DNA of 64,000 nt, taken from assembly GCF_012102745.1 (NCBI RefSeq), contig NZ_JAAVSY010000001.1, positions 310,001 to 374,000 on the forward strand, written 5' to 3'. Both the position numbers and the translations under genes were made by a program. Shown one piece after another: positions 17,516 through 26,613 of this stretch; the stretch's first letter is position 1, and each line of letters begins with the position of its first letter. This DNA is from Haematospirillum sp. H4485. Lineage in GTDB: Bacteria > Pseudomonadota > Alphaproteobacteria > Rhodospirillales > Rhodospirillaceae. The notes beneath the pieces are model-generated. The model saw nothing but the letters and a program-made list of their open reading frames with translations, was not told where the DNA came from and searched no databases.

Positions 17516-18613
17516 TCCTTGCTGCCGGCACGGACCGGGCTGGGATGTGCGAACATGCTCGGGATTGCGACGCCACCGGTCAAGAATGGCATCAGCCTCC
17601 TTGGCAGACAGGCGAGAAAAGAAATCCAGGGCCGACGAGAAAAGCCTGGAGGGTTGGCAATGTCCGAAAGGAACGATTCCATTGAGGCGCGAATACAGTT
17701 CCTTGAAAAGGGGCATGGAAACACCGTGGGAGCGACACAGGACAGCCAGTCCCTCCCCATCAGCTCCGTACAGGACCCGCGAAACGGCAAAGGCAGGCAG
17801 GCGTGACAGGCGTGCGACCTCGGCTTCAGCCTGCGGCATCCTGCCATTACGGACAGCGCTGACCATTGCCTCAACGCCGCTTGACAGGAATGCCTCGATG
17901 GTATGTGTCTCTGATGCTTCTGTCTCCTTGCGTACGTCCCGCACGGCTTGCTTCAGGGCATCTTTGACATCCGGGGGAAGTTCGTCGCCATAGGTTTCTG
18001 CCAAGGCAGACCGTACGGCATCATCAGCCCAGTGCACCATGACTGCGATCAAGCGGGCAGGCAGGATATGTCGGGATACAAGCGGCAGACGCAGCGCGGC
18101 CAAGTGCTCTGCCCGCTCCAGAAGCTTCAATGCCCCGTTTTCGGAAAAACGAGCCCCGGGATTTCGAACCAGGGCCAAGCAGATTGTATCGTCGTCAAAC
18201 GTCAGCAGAACATCGCTGATCCGGACCGACACTTCGGGGCGCTGGCATATGGCCAGGCGATGGGCGTTGCTTTGGTTGGTGATGATGTTTTCAAGACCCT
18301 CATCGTCCAGAACAGGGCTGGACAAAAGCACGGGGTGCGCAATTTCGATTGCATCGCTGGCCATGAGTGTTGCCAGATTTCCGGGAACATCGGCCCGCCC
18401 GGCAATGGTTCCAGCCAAGCGACGGCGAACAGCCAATTCTATCCTGGGGTAGAGGCGCCCCAAGATTTCATAGGCCATCGCAATTTCCGATGGGCTGAGG
18501 GCATCATCCCCTTCCGTACAGAGAGAGGAGACAGCATCTGCAAGCTCGCCCCGATCTATGGGAACGCCGGGCTCGGCAAACCGGATCAGTCGTGTCCAGC
18601 GTGATTGATTCAC
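17498..18613 (-). CDS. DUF2336 domain protein
   Basis: A 371-residue, largely helical protein of the alphaproteobacterial DUF2336 family. The recognisable section runs from about residue 20 to 270 and has repeated short helical units (IEIAHPVLLSSPVLDDEGLENII, HRLAICQRPEVSVRISDVLL, ALVRNPGARFSENGALKLLERA), in the style of HEAT-like repeats. Function is unknown; no catalytic residues, signal peptide or membrane segment are seen, so it is probably cytoplasmic. GTG 18613 has GGAGAGGA 5-9 bases upstream and is preferred; ATG 18628 in the same frame overlaps that site. It follows xth on the same strand after 86 bases and converges on the squalene-synthase-like gene with an 18-bp tail overlap. Confidence 0.85.
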   Translation of the reverse strand: MNQSRWTRLIRFAEPGVPIDRGELADAVSSLCTEGDDALSPSEIAMAYEILGRLYPRIELAVRRRLAGTIAGRADVPGNLATLMASDAIEIAHPVLLSSPVLDDEGLENIITNQSNAHRLAICQRPEVSVRISDVLLTFDDDTICLALVRNPGARFSENGALKLLERAEHLAALRLPLVSRHILPARLIAVMVHWADDAVRSALAETYGDELPPDVKDALKQAVRDVRKETEASETHTIEAFLSSGVEAMVSAVRNGRMPQAEAEVARLSRLPAFAVSRVLYGADGEGLAVLCRSHGVSMPLFKELYSRLNGIVPFGHCQPSRLFSSALDFFSRLSAKEADAILDRWRRNPEHVRTSQPGPCRQQGLPPAS

Positions 18614-18699
18614 GGCATTCCTCTCCATACAGAGGTCTATACCGTGGATGATAGCATATCTGCACAGTCAGGTCATGGCAGAAGGCAAGATGTGTACAA

Positions 18700-19488
18700 T
18701 TATAACTCGTGATTGCCGAATCCGAACGCGCACATGACAGGCGTGTGGTCTGATGCCTTTTCGCAGCCCCTGGGGGCGCGGTCAATTTCAACGGAAAGCA
18801 AGGCATCCGTTGCCTGTGGAGACAGCAGAAAGTGGTCAATACGCAGGCCATGGTCCTTGGGCCATGCACCGGCCTGATAATCCCAGAATGTGTAGCGATG
18901 GGGTTCATGGTTTACCACCCTGAACGCATCCCTGTAGCCAAGGTGAAGCAAGCTTCTGAAGCGTGCCCGGCTTTCTGGTCGGCACAGCGCGTCCTCTGCC
19001 CATTTTTCAGGTGCATAGACATCATCATCTGTAGGGCAGATGTTATAGTCCCCGCCCAGCACAACCGGACAGCCAAGCCCAAGCAGGGACTCGGCCCGTT
19101 TATACAGGCGATCCATCCACTGCAGTTTGTACGCGTATTTGTCTCCGGGAGCAGGGTTTCCATTGGGGAGATACAGGCTGGCAACGCGGACTTTCCCGCT
19201 TATGTCAGCCTCAATGTAGCGTGCCTGCTGGTCTGTATCATCCCCGGGCAGGCCGCTGCAAACGTGGGAGACGGGCAGGCGGGAGAGAATGGCAACACCA
19301 TTATAGGCTTTCTGTCCCCACACAAGGGATGTGTAGCCAAGCTCGGTAAATGCATGCCCCGGAAAGTCATCTGTCTGGCATTTGATTTCCTGCAGAAAAA
19401 CAACGTCAGGTGCCCGCTCTTTCAGCCAAGCCGTGATGTTATCAAGGCGAGCCCTGACAGAATTGACATTCCAGGTGGCAATTTTCAC
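18700..19488 (-). CDS. xth: Exodeoxyribonuclease III
   Basis: Base-excision-repair AP endonuclease and 3'-5' exonuclease of the ExoIII/APE1 family. The 262-residue protein shows the N-terminal ATWNVNSVRAR, metal-binding Glu in FLQEIKCQTDDFP (Glu 34), the catalytic Tyr/Asn region GGDYNICPTDDDVY, and the terminal SDHTPV with the general-base His-Asp dyad. The start MKIATWNVNS is the usual one. It lies downstream of erpA with a 76-base gap that holds an 8-9-bp inverted repeat (CCGGGC/GCCCGG). Confidence 0.97.
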   Translation of the reverse strand: MKIATWNVNSVRARLDNITAWLKERAPDVVFLQEIKCQTDDFPGHAFTELGYTSLVWGQKAYNGVAILSRLPVSHVCSGLPGDDTDQQARYIEADISGKVRVASLYLPNGNPAPGDKYAYKLQWMDRLYKRAESLLGLGCPVVLGGDYNICPTDDDVYAPEKWAEDALCRPESRARFRSLLHLGYRDAFRVVNHEPHRYTFWDYQAGAWPKDHGLRIDHFLLSPQATDALLSVEIDRAPRGCEKASDHTPVMCAFGFGNHEL

Positions 19489-19564
19489 AGGTAACGTCCT
19501 TATTCCTTGAAGTATCCGGGCTGTCCCGCAGAGCGCCCGGGTATAGCACGGTCTTTCCCGGCTA

Positions 19565-19915
19565 TCAGAGGGAAAAGGAGGTGCCGCAGCCGCAGGTAGA
19601 GCTTGCGTTGGGGTTGTTCACCACAAAGGCCGAGGCCATCAGTGTTTCGGTGAAATCAATACGGGACCCCTTGAGGATATCAAGCGACGCCTCGTCAACA
19701 ACCAGCACGACACCATCTTGGTCCAGAACCAGGTCATCACTGCTTGTTTCGGCATCCAGATCAAAGCCGTACTGGAATCCGGAACATCCACCGCCGGAGA
19801 CGGACACGCGAAGCATCAGCCCGGGTTTGCCTTCTGCTTCGACAAGCGCACGAACACGCGCCACAGCGGCCTGTGACAGCGAAAGATCGGCTGGGTCCAG
19901 CGCACGCGAACTCAT
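19565..19915 (-). CDS. erpA: Iron-sulfur cluster insertion protein ErpA (A-type carrier)
   Basis: A 116-residue HesB/IscA-type carrier that delivers Fe-S clusters to apo-proteins. The three cluster ligands are present: Cys in SVSGGGCSGFQYGFDL and the CxC in STCGCGTSFSL at the C-terminus. The spacing and the NPNASSTCGCG ending match ErpA rather than SufA/IscA, but paralogues are close. It is divergent from dgt. The nearby complex I genes are likely clients by known role of ErpA, not by anything in the sequence. Confidence 0.94.
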   Translation of the reverse strand: MSSRALDPADLSLSQAAVARVRALVEAEGKPGLMLRVSVSGGGCSGFQYGFDLDAETSSDDLVLDQDGVVLVVDEASLDILKGSRIDFTETLMASAFVVNNPNASSTCGCGTSFSL

Positions 19916-20034
19916 GATGTACCGTCCTTGCTTACATGCTTCATCGGATCATTTTAATGTATGCTGAAGAATATATGCTTCGCAAGGGGTGTTCCCGGTT
20001 GCCTTGCCTTTTGCGGCGCGTTACTGTTCGCCCC

Positions 20035-21237
20035 ATGACTTTGTTCCAACCAGTTGATCTTGCACCTTATGCCTCGGACCCGTTGCGTTCCCGCGGTCGC
20101 CTGTACGATGAAGGCGAACAGGCGGTTGAGCGCGACGCCTTTCAGCGCGACCGCGACCGGATTATTCACTGTGGGGCTTTTCGCCGTCTGCAGTATAAAA
20201 CTCAAGTCTTTGTCTATCATGAGGGGGAAAACTACCGGACCCGCCTGACGCATAGCCTTGAGGTTGCCCAAATCGCCAGATCAATCGCCCGATCGTTGTG
20301 CTTGAACGAAGATTTGGCAGAGGCTCTGGCTTTAGCCCATGATCTTGGGCATACGCCATTCGGCCATGCCGGTGAGGATGCCCTGAAAGCCTGTATGGAG
20401 CCTTGGGATGGTTTTGATCACAATGCCCAGTCCCTCAGAATCCTGACAAAGCTGGAGCGGCGTTACCCCCGCTGGGACGGGTTGAATCTGACCTGGGAGA
20501 CTTTGGAAGGGCTCGTCAAGCATAACGGTCCTCTTGTTGGATCAAAAGCGGAACGGAGAGGTGAGGGGCGGGAGTTGCCTGCTGCAATTTTTGAGTATGC
20601 TGCCCTTCACGATCTCGAGCTTGATTCTTTTGCCGGCCCCGAGGCTCAGGTTGCGGCCTTGTCAGACGACATTGCCTATAACGCCCATGATATTGATGAT
20701 GGACTGCGGGCCGGTCTCTTTACGCCGCAGGACTTGCAGGATGTACCTTTGATTGGCCCCATTCTGGCGGCAACATCAAACCAGTATCCGGATCTGGAGC
20801 CTGTGCGTCTGATTTATGAGTCCGGCCGACGGTTGATAACTTCCATGGTTCTGGATCTTTTGCAAGAAAGCCGCCAACGCTTGGCCGAAGCAAAGCCGAA
20901 AGCGGTTCAGGATATCCGCTTGGCCAAGGCTTCCCTGATTTCATTTTCTGCAGAGATGCAGGCACATGACAGCGCCCTGAAAGGGTTTCTTTTTCCTAAT
21001 ATGTATCGTCATTTTCGTGTCAACCGCATGACGTCAAAAGCGCGTCAGGTGGTGCACGATTTATTCGATGTTCTTGTACATGAACCGGGGCTTCTGCCCC
21101 CGGACTGGCAGTATGGCTGTGATGGAGCCAGCACCCCCCGTACGGCGCGGCGCGTTGCTGACTATATTGCCGGAATGACTGACCGATTTGCTCTGGACGA
21201 GCATAGCCGCCTTCTTGATCCTACGGTGAAACCATGA
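20035..21237 (+). CDS. dgt: Deoxyguanosinetriphosphate triphosphohydrolase-like protein
   Basis: An HD-domain dNTP triphosphohydrolase that converts dGTP (and often other dNTPs) to deoxynucleoside and triphosphate. The HD metal site is intact: the His in [18 protein letters not shown] and the HD pair in [21 protein letters not shown], with a later Asp in [16 protein letters not shown]. The [22 protein letters not shown] start block is standard. ATG 20035 begins [21 protein letters not shown], the usual N-terminus, giving 400 residues; upstream in-frame starts at 19936-19975 add a non-conserved leader. The stop overlaps argS by 4 bases, the normal pairing in alphaproteobacteria. Confidence 0.96.
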   Translation: MTLFQPVDLAPYASDPLRSRGRLYDEGEQAVERDAFQRDRDRIIHCGAFRRLQYKTQVFVYHEGENYRTRLTHSLEVAQIARSIARSLCLNEDLAEALALAHDLGHTPFGHAGEDALKACMEPWDGFDHNAQSLRILTKLERRYPRWDGLNLTWETLEGLVKHNGPLVGSKAERRGEGRELPAAIFEYAALHDLELDSFAGPEAQVAALSDDIAYNAHDIDDGLRAGLFTPQDLQDVPLIGPILAATSNQYPDLEPVRLIYESGRRLITSMVLDLLQESRQRLAEAKPKAVQDIRLAKASLISFSAEMQAHDSALKGFLFPNMYRHFRVNRMTSKARQVVHDLFDVLVHEPGLLPPDWQYGCDGASTPRTARRVADYIAGMTDRFALDEHSRLLDPTVKP

Positions 21238-23006
21238 ATGTGTTCAGTGTTTTCAGGGACCGTATCGTCTCTGTTCTTGATAAGTTGACTGCAGAGGGTA
21301 CGCTTCCTGGTGGTGTGTCGTTTAATGCTGTCACAGCCGAACCTCCACGTGATCCATCGCATGGTGATGTGTCCACCAATGCGGCAATGGTTTTGGCTAA
21401 AGCGGCCGGTATGAAGCCTCTGGATTTGGCTGCTGTCATTGCCGACAGGCTTTCTGCTGTAGAAGCTGTCGGGCATGTATCGATTGCTGGTCCCGGCTTC
21501 ATCAATATCCGTATTGAACCAGCGCTGTGGCACGATGTTTTGCGGTGTGCCCTGCGAGAAGGGACTGCTTTTGGAGACTCCCGGATTGGCGGTGGTCATG
21601 CTGTTAACGTTGAATATGTTTCGGCCAATCCCACAGGTCCCATGCATGTCGGACATGCCCGTGGCGCTTGCGTTGGTGATGCCTTGGCCAATCTGTTGAA
21701 GAAGGCTGGCTACAATGTTGCCAAGGAATATTATGTCAATGACGCCGGTGCCCAGATTGATGTTCTGGCGACTGCGTTGTACTGGCGCTACCTGGTTGCT
21801 TGCGGTGCCGTTGATCAGGCGGAGTTTGACCAGCGTCTTGCTACCAAGGAAATACAGTATGGTGGTGGGTATCTGATAGAAACGGCGCAGGCTCTCAAGG
21901 AGCGGGACGGAACACGGTGGGTCGATGTTCCCGAGACAGAGTGGCGGCCTGTCCTGCGGGATTTTGGCATCGAATCCATGATGCAGATGATCCGCGGTGA
22001 TTTGGCGGCGCTTGGTGTTCATCCCGATGTCTTTTCTTCCGAGAAGACCATTGTCGAAGCCCGGCGTGTCGAGGCTGCGGAGAAGGACTTGGCAGCTCGC
22101 GATCTTGTTTACGTTGGCGTTTTGGAACCCCCGAAAGGGAAAACTCCTGATGACTGGGAACCCCGCCCGCAGACACTCTTCCGTTCGACAACCTATGGCG
22201 ATGATGTCGACAGGCCGCTGAAAAAGAGCGATGGATCATGGACGTATTTCGCTGGTGACATTGCCTATCACTATGACAAGTATCAGCGTGGTTTCCTGAA
22301 AATGATTGACGTTTTCGGGGCGGATCACGGCGGGTATGTCAAGAGAATGCAGGCCGCTGTGCACGCCATGTCGGACGGGAAAGCATCCCTTGACGTCAAG
22401 ATTTGCCAGTTGGTCAAGCTGATGGACAAAGGGGAACCTGTCAAAATGTCAAAGCGGGCAGGAACCTTTGTAACTTTGCGTGATCTGATAGAGCGTGTTG
22501 GAAAAGATGTTGTGCGCTTTATCATGCTGTCACGCAAAAACGATGTGCCGCTGGATTTTGACTATGCCAAAGTGACGGAACAATCACGCGACAATCCGGT
22601 TTTCTATGTGCAATATGCGCATGCACGGGCAAGCTCTGTCAGGCGCCACTTTGCAACGGTCTTTTCCGGTGTTGACGTGTCTGCTACTGCACTGGCTGAG
22701 GCAGACCTTTCACAGCTTTCCGATCCTGATGAAATGGCTGTTATTCGCTTGATCGGCGGTTGGCCTCGCGTGGTGGAAAGTGCGGCCGAGGCCGGAGAGC
22801 CGCATCGTATTACCTATTTCCTGGGCGATGTCGCCGCAGGCTTTCACGCCTTGTGGAATAAAGGACGTGAACACACACATCTCAGATTTCTTGATCCGGA
22901 TAATCAGCCTCTGTCTGTGGCACGCCTTGCCCTTGTGCAAGGTGTAATGACAGTGTTAGCGTCTGGTTTAGCTGTTATTGGTGTTGAACCGGCAGAGGAG
23001 ATGTAG
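21234..23006 (+). CDS. argS: Arginyl-tRNA synthetase
   Basis: Class Ia synthetase for tRNA-Arg. The N-terminal additional domain (Add1) occupies about the first 110 residues, followed by the HIGH-type signature as [16 protein letters not shown]. The KMSK region is [21 protein letters not shown]. The C-terminal anticodon-binding DALR domain ends in GVEPAEEM. Length 590 residues, normal for the family. It overlaps dgt by 4 bases and is followed 2 bases later by the SPOR protein, so these are one operon. Confidence 0.98.
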   Translation: MNVFSVFRDRIVSVLDKLTAEGTLPGGVSFNAVTAEPPRDPSHGDVSTNAAMVLAKAAGMKPLDLAAVIADRLSAVEAVGHVSIAGPGFINIRIEPALWHDVLRCALREGTAFGDSRIGGGHAVNVEYVSANPTGPMHVGHARGACVGDALANLLKKAGYNVAKEYYVNDAGAQIDVLATALYWRYLVACGAVDQAEFDQRLATKEIQYGGGYLIETAQALKERDGTRWVDVPETEWRPVLRDFGIESMMQMIRGDLAALGVHPDVFSSEKTIVEARRVEAAEKDLAARDLVYVGVLEPPKGKTPDDWEPRPQTLFRSTTYGDDVDRPLKKSDGSWTYFAGDIAYHYDKYQRGFLKMIDVFGADHGGYVKRMQAAVHAMSDGKASLDVKICQLVKLMDKGEPVKMSKRAGTFVTLRDLIERVGKDVVRFIMLSRKNDVPLDFDYAKVTEQSRDNPVFYVQYAHARASSVRRHFATVFSGVDVSATALAEADLSQLSDPDEMAVIRLIGGWPRVVESAAEAGEPHRITYFLGDVAAGFHALWNKGREHTHLRFLDPDNQPLSVARLALVQGVMTVLASGLAVIGVEPAEEM

Positions 23007-23008
23007 CT

Positions 23009-24220
23009 ATGGCCGATCCCAGAGGCTATGGCCCCAGAGGCGGAGACCGCAATGTTGGTCCGCACCGTGCCGCAGGAGGGGGAGGCCATCCTTCAGGAGA
23101 TGATATCGCTCTTGATGAGATGTTCGCCCGTACATTCGAGCGAGATAGTACGCCATCTTCTGGTCATGGCTCATCGGCAGAGGATTTTGATCTTGCGCCT
23201 CCGGTTGATGCTGCACGCGTTGCCGCAGCAGCCAAGCTGGCAGCAGGGCGTGTTGCTGGTCAGCGTGGTGAGCCGCATGACTACTTCTCTGTTGTGCCGG
23301 ATCGTATTGCTGGTACAGGTGTTACAAAGGATACCGATGATTCAAGGCGTGGCCGTGGACTGCTGTTGGCGGCTTTTCTTATCGGTATTGCGATTGTCGG
23401 ATCTGCCGGAGTGTATATGGCGCGTAGCAATACATCCGGAACCGATGGCCGGATAACGGCGCCGACCATCTTGGCGGAAACAAATCCCTATAAGGTGCGT
23501 CCTGCCGACCCAGGGGGCTTGCAGGTTCCAAACCAGGACAAGCTTGTCTACGATCGCCTTTCTTCTGGTACGGTACGCTCGTCTGGTGTGGAGAGGCTAT
23601 TGCCAGAACCTGTTGAGCCTGTGTCTCCGTCACAGGTGGAGCGCATGCCTTCAATTCTTGGCGGTGCCAATAACAGCTCGTCTGTTCCTGCAACAACACC
23701 TGATATCTCACCTCCGTCAGCGATTAAGTCGAATGCAGCAAATACAAAGCAGTTGATACCGCTTCCCGATGTTCCGGCAGGAAAAATTGTTGCTGATGTG
23801 CCCACGCCGGTTCCGCCCGTACAGCAAGCGCCTGTCGTGGAAACACCCCCGGCCACTGTGAGCGCGCCTGTTATGGGTGAGAAGGCTCCTGTAGAGAAGA
23901 AGCTCGTTGCCCCGTCAAACGATCGTGAGCTTATGGATAAATCAGCACCTGTCCGCCCGGGGGTAACCGGGGGATCTTACGCTGTGCAGCTTGCCGCGTT
24001 ACGGGATGAAGCATCTGTTCGTAAAACGTGGGAAAATTTGAAAGCGAAGCATCCCCAACAGCTGGCCTCGTTGTCCATGTCCATAGAGCGAGCTGATCTG
24101 GGGCAGAAGGGTATTTATTACCGTTTGCGTGCAACGGGACTATCGAGTGAAGCTGATGCACGCCGGCTGTGTGCAGAGTTGTCAAAGCACAAGGTGGGTT
24201 GTCTCTTTGTAGGAAAGTGA
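23009..24220 (+). CDS. Inner-membrane SPOR-domain protein
   Basis: A 403-residue bitopic protein. Cytoplasmic Gly/Pro/Asp-rich N-terminus of about 115 residues, one transmembrane helix at about 117-137 (LLLAAFLIGIAIVGSAGVYM), a long periplasmic Pro/Val-rich linker, and a C-terminal SPOR domain from about residue 325 (GGSYAVQLAALRDEASVRKTWENL ... GIYYRLRATGLSSEADARRLC). The layout is that of FtsN-like and other SPOR proteins that bind denuded septal glycan. Position between argS and nagZ is conserved in alphaproteobacteria. An FtsN-like division role is plausible, but the short FtsN activating motif cannot be recognised here. Confidence 0.88.
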   Translation: MADPRGYGPRGGDRNVGPHRAAGGGGHPSGDDIALDEMFARTFERDSTPSSGHGSSAEDFDLAPPVDAARVAAAAKLAAGRVAGQRGEPHDYFSVVPDRIAGTGVTKDTDDSRRGRGLLLAAFLIGIAIVGSAGVYMARSNTSGTDGRITAPTILAETNPYKVRPADPGGLQVPNQDKLVYDRLSSGTVRSSGVERLLPEPVEPVSPSQVERMPSILGGANNSSSVPATTPDISPPSAIKSNAANTKQLIPLPDVPAGKIVADVPTPVPPVQQAPVVETPPATVSAPVMGEKAPVEKKLVAPSNDRELMDKSAPVRPGVTGGSYAVQLAALRDEASVRKTWENLKAKHPQQLASLSMSIERADLGQKGIYYRLRATGLSSEADARRLCAELSKHKVGCLFVGK

Positions 24221-24226
24221 TGTGCT

Positions 24227-25219
24227 ATGGGCGTTTCAGAGGCATGCCGTGCCGTTATATTCGGATGTTCAGGGTTAGTTCTAACCCCTGAGGAGGAGGA
24301 CTTCTTTGCCTCTGTCAATCCTGTCGGCTTTATTCTGTTTGCCCGCAATATTGGGGATCCAGACCAAGTATGCGCACTGACAGATGCTCTTCGCCGCTGT
24401 GTTGGTCGTCCTGATGCTCCTATCTTGATTGATCAGGAGGGAGGGAGAGTGCAACGTATGGGGCCGCCGCACTGGCCGGCTTATCCGGCAATGCGGACAT
24501 TTGGTGATGCATGGCAATCGGACCCTGCCGGGGCAGAAAGGATGTTGCAGGACACAATTGCACGCATGTCGCGCGATCTTGTTAATGTTGGCATCAACGT
24601 AAATTGCGCCCCTGTTCTGGATATACCCCAGCCTGATGCATCAGGTGTCATTGGTTTGCGTGCCTTTAGCACGGAATGTGATGTTGTATCCCGTCTTGCT
24701 TCGGTTGCTGTCGGCGCTTTTATCAGAAACGGGGTTGTGCCCGTTGTAAAACATCTTCCCGGTCACGGTCGTGCCCGGGTTGATTCCCATTTTGATCTCC
24801 CGGTTGTTGATTCGGATCTCAAAACCCTTGAGTCCTTTGATTTTGCTCCTTTCCAAGCTGTGGCAAGTGCTCCGGTCGGGATGGTGGCGCATATTGTTTA
24901 TACCGCCATTGACTCCGAGAACCCGGCGACTCTCTCCGGGAAATCTTTTTCGACCATAAGGGAGGGCATTGGATTTAAAGGCGTCCTTCTGTCGGATGAC
25001 ATTTCCATGAATGCCTTGAGTGGTTCTTATGAGAACCGAGCCTATCGCTCTTTGAATGCGGGATGTGATACCATTCTTCACTGCAACGGCGATATGGAAG
25101 AGATGCGTGCCGTAGTTAAGGGAAGCTCTTTGCTACGTCCCGAGAGCTTGTTGCGTTGGCAGGCGGCACTTGCTGCTCCGGTTATGTCCAGCGTTACGCC
25201 TGCTGTCACTGAAATATAA
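24227..25219 (+). CDS. nagZ: Beta-N-acetylhexosaminidase
   Basis: GH3 glycosidase that removes GlcNAc from 1,6-anhydro-muropeptides in cytoplasmic wall recycling. The family signatures are present: LIDQEGGRVQR, the KHLPGHGRARVDSH loop with the His used as acid/base in NagZ enzymes, and LLSDDISMNAL with the probable catalytic Asp. 330 residues, normal size. Together with the lytic transglycosylase, RlpA and carboxypeptidase upstream, it links wall turnover to recycling. It starts 6 bases after the SPOR gene. Confidence 0.96.
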   Translation: MGVSEACRAVIFGCSGLVLTPEEEDFFASVNPVGFILFARNIGDPDQVCALTDALRRCVGRPDAPILIDQEGGRVQRMGPPHWPAYPAMRTFGDAWQSDPAGAERMLQDTIARMSRDLVNVGINVNCAPVLDIPQPDASGVIGLRAFSTECDVVSRLASVAVGAFIRNGVVPVVKHLPGHGRARVDSHFDLPVVDSDLKTLESFDFAPFQAVASAPVGMVAHIVYTAIDSENPATLSGKSFSTIREGIGFKGVLLSDDISMNALSGSYENRAYRSLNAGCDTILHCNGDMEEMRAVVKGSSLLRPESLLRWQAALAAPVMSSVTPAVTEI

Positions 25220-25227
25220 AAGAGTAT

Positions 25228-25899
25228 ATGTTTTCCTTGATTGCCAATATCCTCCACGCGGCATCTGTGTGGGTTATTCCCGTTCTGTCCGCTGTTGTTC
25301 TTCATGAACTTGCCCATGGTTTGATGGCTGATGCCCTTGGTGACCGCACAGCCCGTTTGGCAGGGCGGTTGACCCTGAATCCCGTCAAGCACATTGATCC
25401 TGTTGGAACAGTTATTCTGCCCGGGCTTTTGCTTGCTTTCTCATCTCCATTCCTGTTCGGCTGGGCGCGTCCTGTGCCTGTTAATGCCGGTAATTTTTCC
25501 CGTCCACGACAAGGTATGGCCTTGGTGGCTCTTGCCGGACCTGCCATGAATGTTGTCTTGGCTTTTGTATCGTTTATGTTGCTGTGGTTTATTGATGGTT
25601 CAGGGTGGTGGTCTTCGATGCTCTGGAACTCTTTCTACTTCAATATTGTACTGGCTGTTTTCAACATGCTTCCCCTCCTGCCCCTTGATGGGGGCAGGGT
25701 TGTTGTCGGTATTCTGCCCGAAGCCCTGGCAATACGATTCATGAGAATGGAACGGATTGGCTTTGGAGTCCTGATTGGACTCCTGATCATTCTTCCCTTG
25801 ATTGGTCAGAAGATTGGCGTAGATCTGAACTTTCTTTCGTCTCTTGTCACGCGTATCGTCCGTGCTGTTGCCGAGATCTTTTTTATGATGGCCGACTGA
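25228..25899 (+). CDS. Site-2 protease (M50)-family membrane metallopeptidase
   Basis: A 223-residue polytopic membrane protein with the intramembrane zinc motif HELAH (His26-Glu27-His30) in the first helices and the second motif NMLPLLPLDGGR (metal-ligand Asp154). Several hydrophobic segments follow (about 14-34, 58-76, 96-122, 133-152, 176-196). The small size and lack of a PDZ domain place it with SpoIVFB/YwhC-like or generic S2P rhomboid-neighbour proteins rather than RseP. Substrate unknown. In many relatives scpA occupies this place after nagZ, so this gene marks a rearranged locus. The 3' end overlaps the opposing DsbA-family gene by 17 bases. Confidence 0.92.
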   Translation: MFSLIANILHAASVWVIPVLSAVVLHELAHGLMADALGDRTARLAGRLTLNPVKHIDPVGTVILPGLLLAFSSPFLFGWARPVPVNAGNFSRPRQGMALVALAGPAMNVVLAFVSFMLLWFIDGSGWWSSMLWNSFYFNIVLAVFNMLPLLPLDGGRVVVGILPEALAIRFMRMERIGFGVLIGLLIILPLIGQKIGVDLNFLSSLVTRIVRAVAEIFFMMAD

Positions 25900-26590
25900 C
25901 AAGAAAATGGTTGGGATCTGTCTCTGTCTCTTTCTGGGCTGGCATGGTCATGGGCTCAGCAACGGATCCCTCTGATGCAATGTCAAGCATGCGGGCCAGA
26001 ATTTCTGACTCCTGCGCTCCGGCGATGGCGTAATCATGATTGAATATGAAACAGGGAACTCCGGTAATATTCATGCGATGTGTCGCGGCATTTTCTGCCA
26101 TGACAGTGGCAAGTGAGGTCTCATCCTGCAAGCTGTGCAGCACATCATCGGATGCCAAACCGAACTGTGTAGCAAGCTCATAAAGAGTGTCATTATTTCC
26201 TATATCAAGGCCTTTTTCGAAATAAGCCGAAAAAATCACTTCAAGAAAGTCACTGGCAACTCCGTGTGATCCTGCCAGCAGCATAAGTTGATGAGATGCT
26301 GTGGAGTTGGGTGCTGTTTCAATAGAAGCGAAATTGAAATGGATACCTTCTCTTGCGCCGGCCTCAACCTGCCCAGCCAAGATCCTGTTTGCGCGGGCCA
26401 GGCTCCCAAACTTGCGTTCCAGGTAAGCAGAACGCAGCATGCCTGTCTTTGCGATCTCTGGATTGAGAATAAAGGGACGCCACCGCACCCTGACGTCGGT
26501 TGCTGTACGGTTGGACAATGCTTTCGAGAGACGACGGCTTCCTATGTAACACCATGGACATACCGTATCAAAAATAATCTCGACAATCAT
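25883..26590 (-). CDS. DsbA-family (FrnE-like) thiol oxidoreductase
   Basis: A 235-residue thioredoxin-fold protein with an inserted helical domain and an N-terminal CPWC active site (Cys11-Cys14, VCPWCYIG). The cis-Pro loop is GVPCFIFNHDYAIAGAQ. There is no signal peptide, so it should be cytoplasmic, as in FrnE/HCCA-isomerase-type members. The exact substrate is unknown; DsbA-like FrnE proteins of bacteria have been described as dithiol isomerase/oxidase enzymes. It lies 23 bases downstream of the GGDEF-like gene on the same strand. Confidence 0.9.
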   Translation of the reverse strand: MIVEIIFDTVCPWCYIGSRRLSKALSNRTATDVRVRWRPFILNPEIAKTGMLRSAYLERKFGSLARANRILAGQVEAGAREGIHFNFASIETAPNSTASHQLMLLAGSHGVASDFLEVIFSAYFEKGLDIGNNDTLYELATQFGLASDDVLHSLQDETSLATVMAENAATHRMNITGVPCFIFNHDYAIAGAQESEILARMLDIASEGSVAEPMTMPAQKETETDPNHFLVSRPS

Positions 26591-26613
26591 ATGGAGGTCC
26601 CCACAGCACCGAA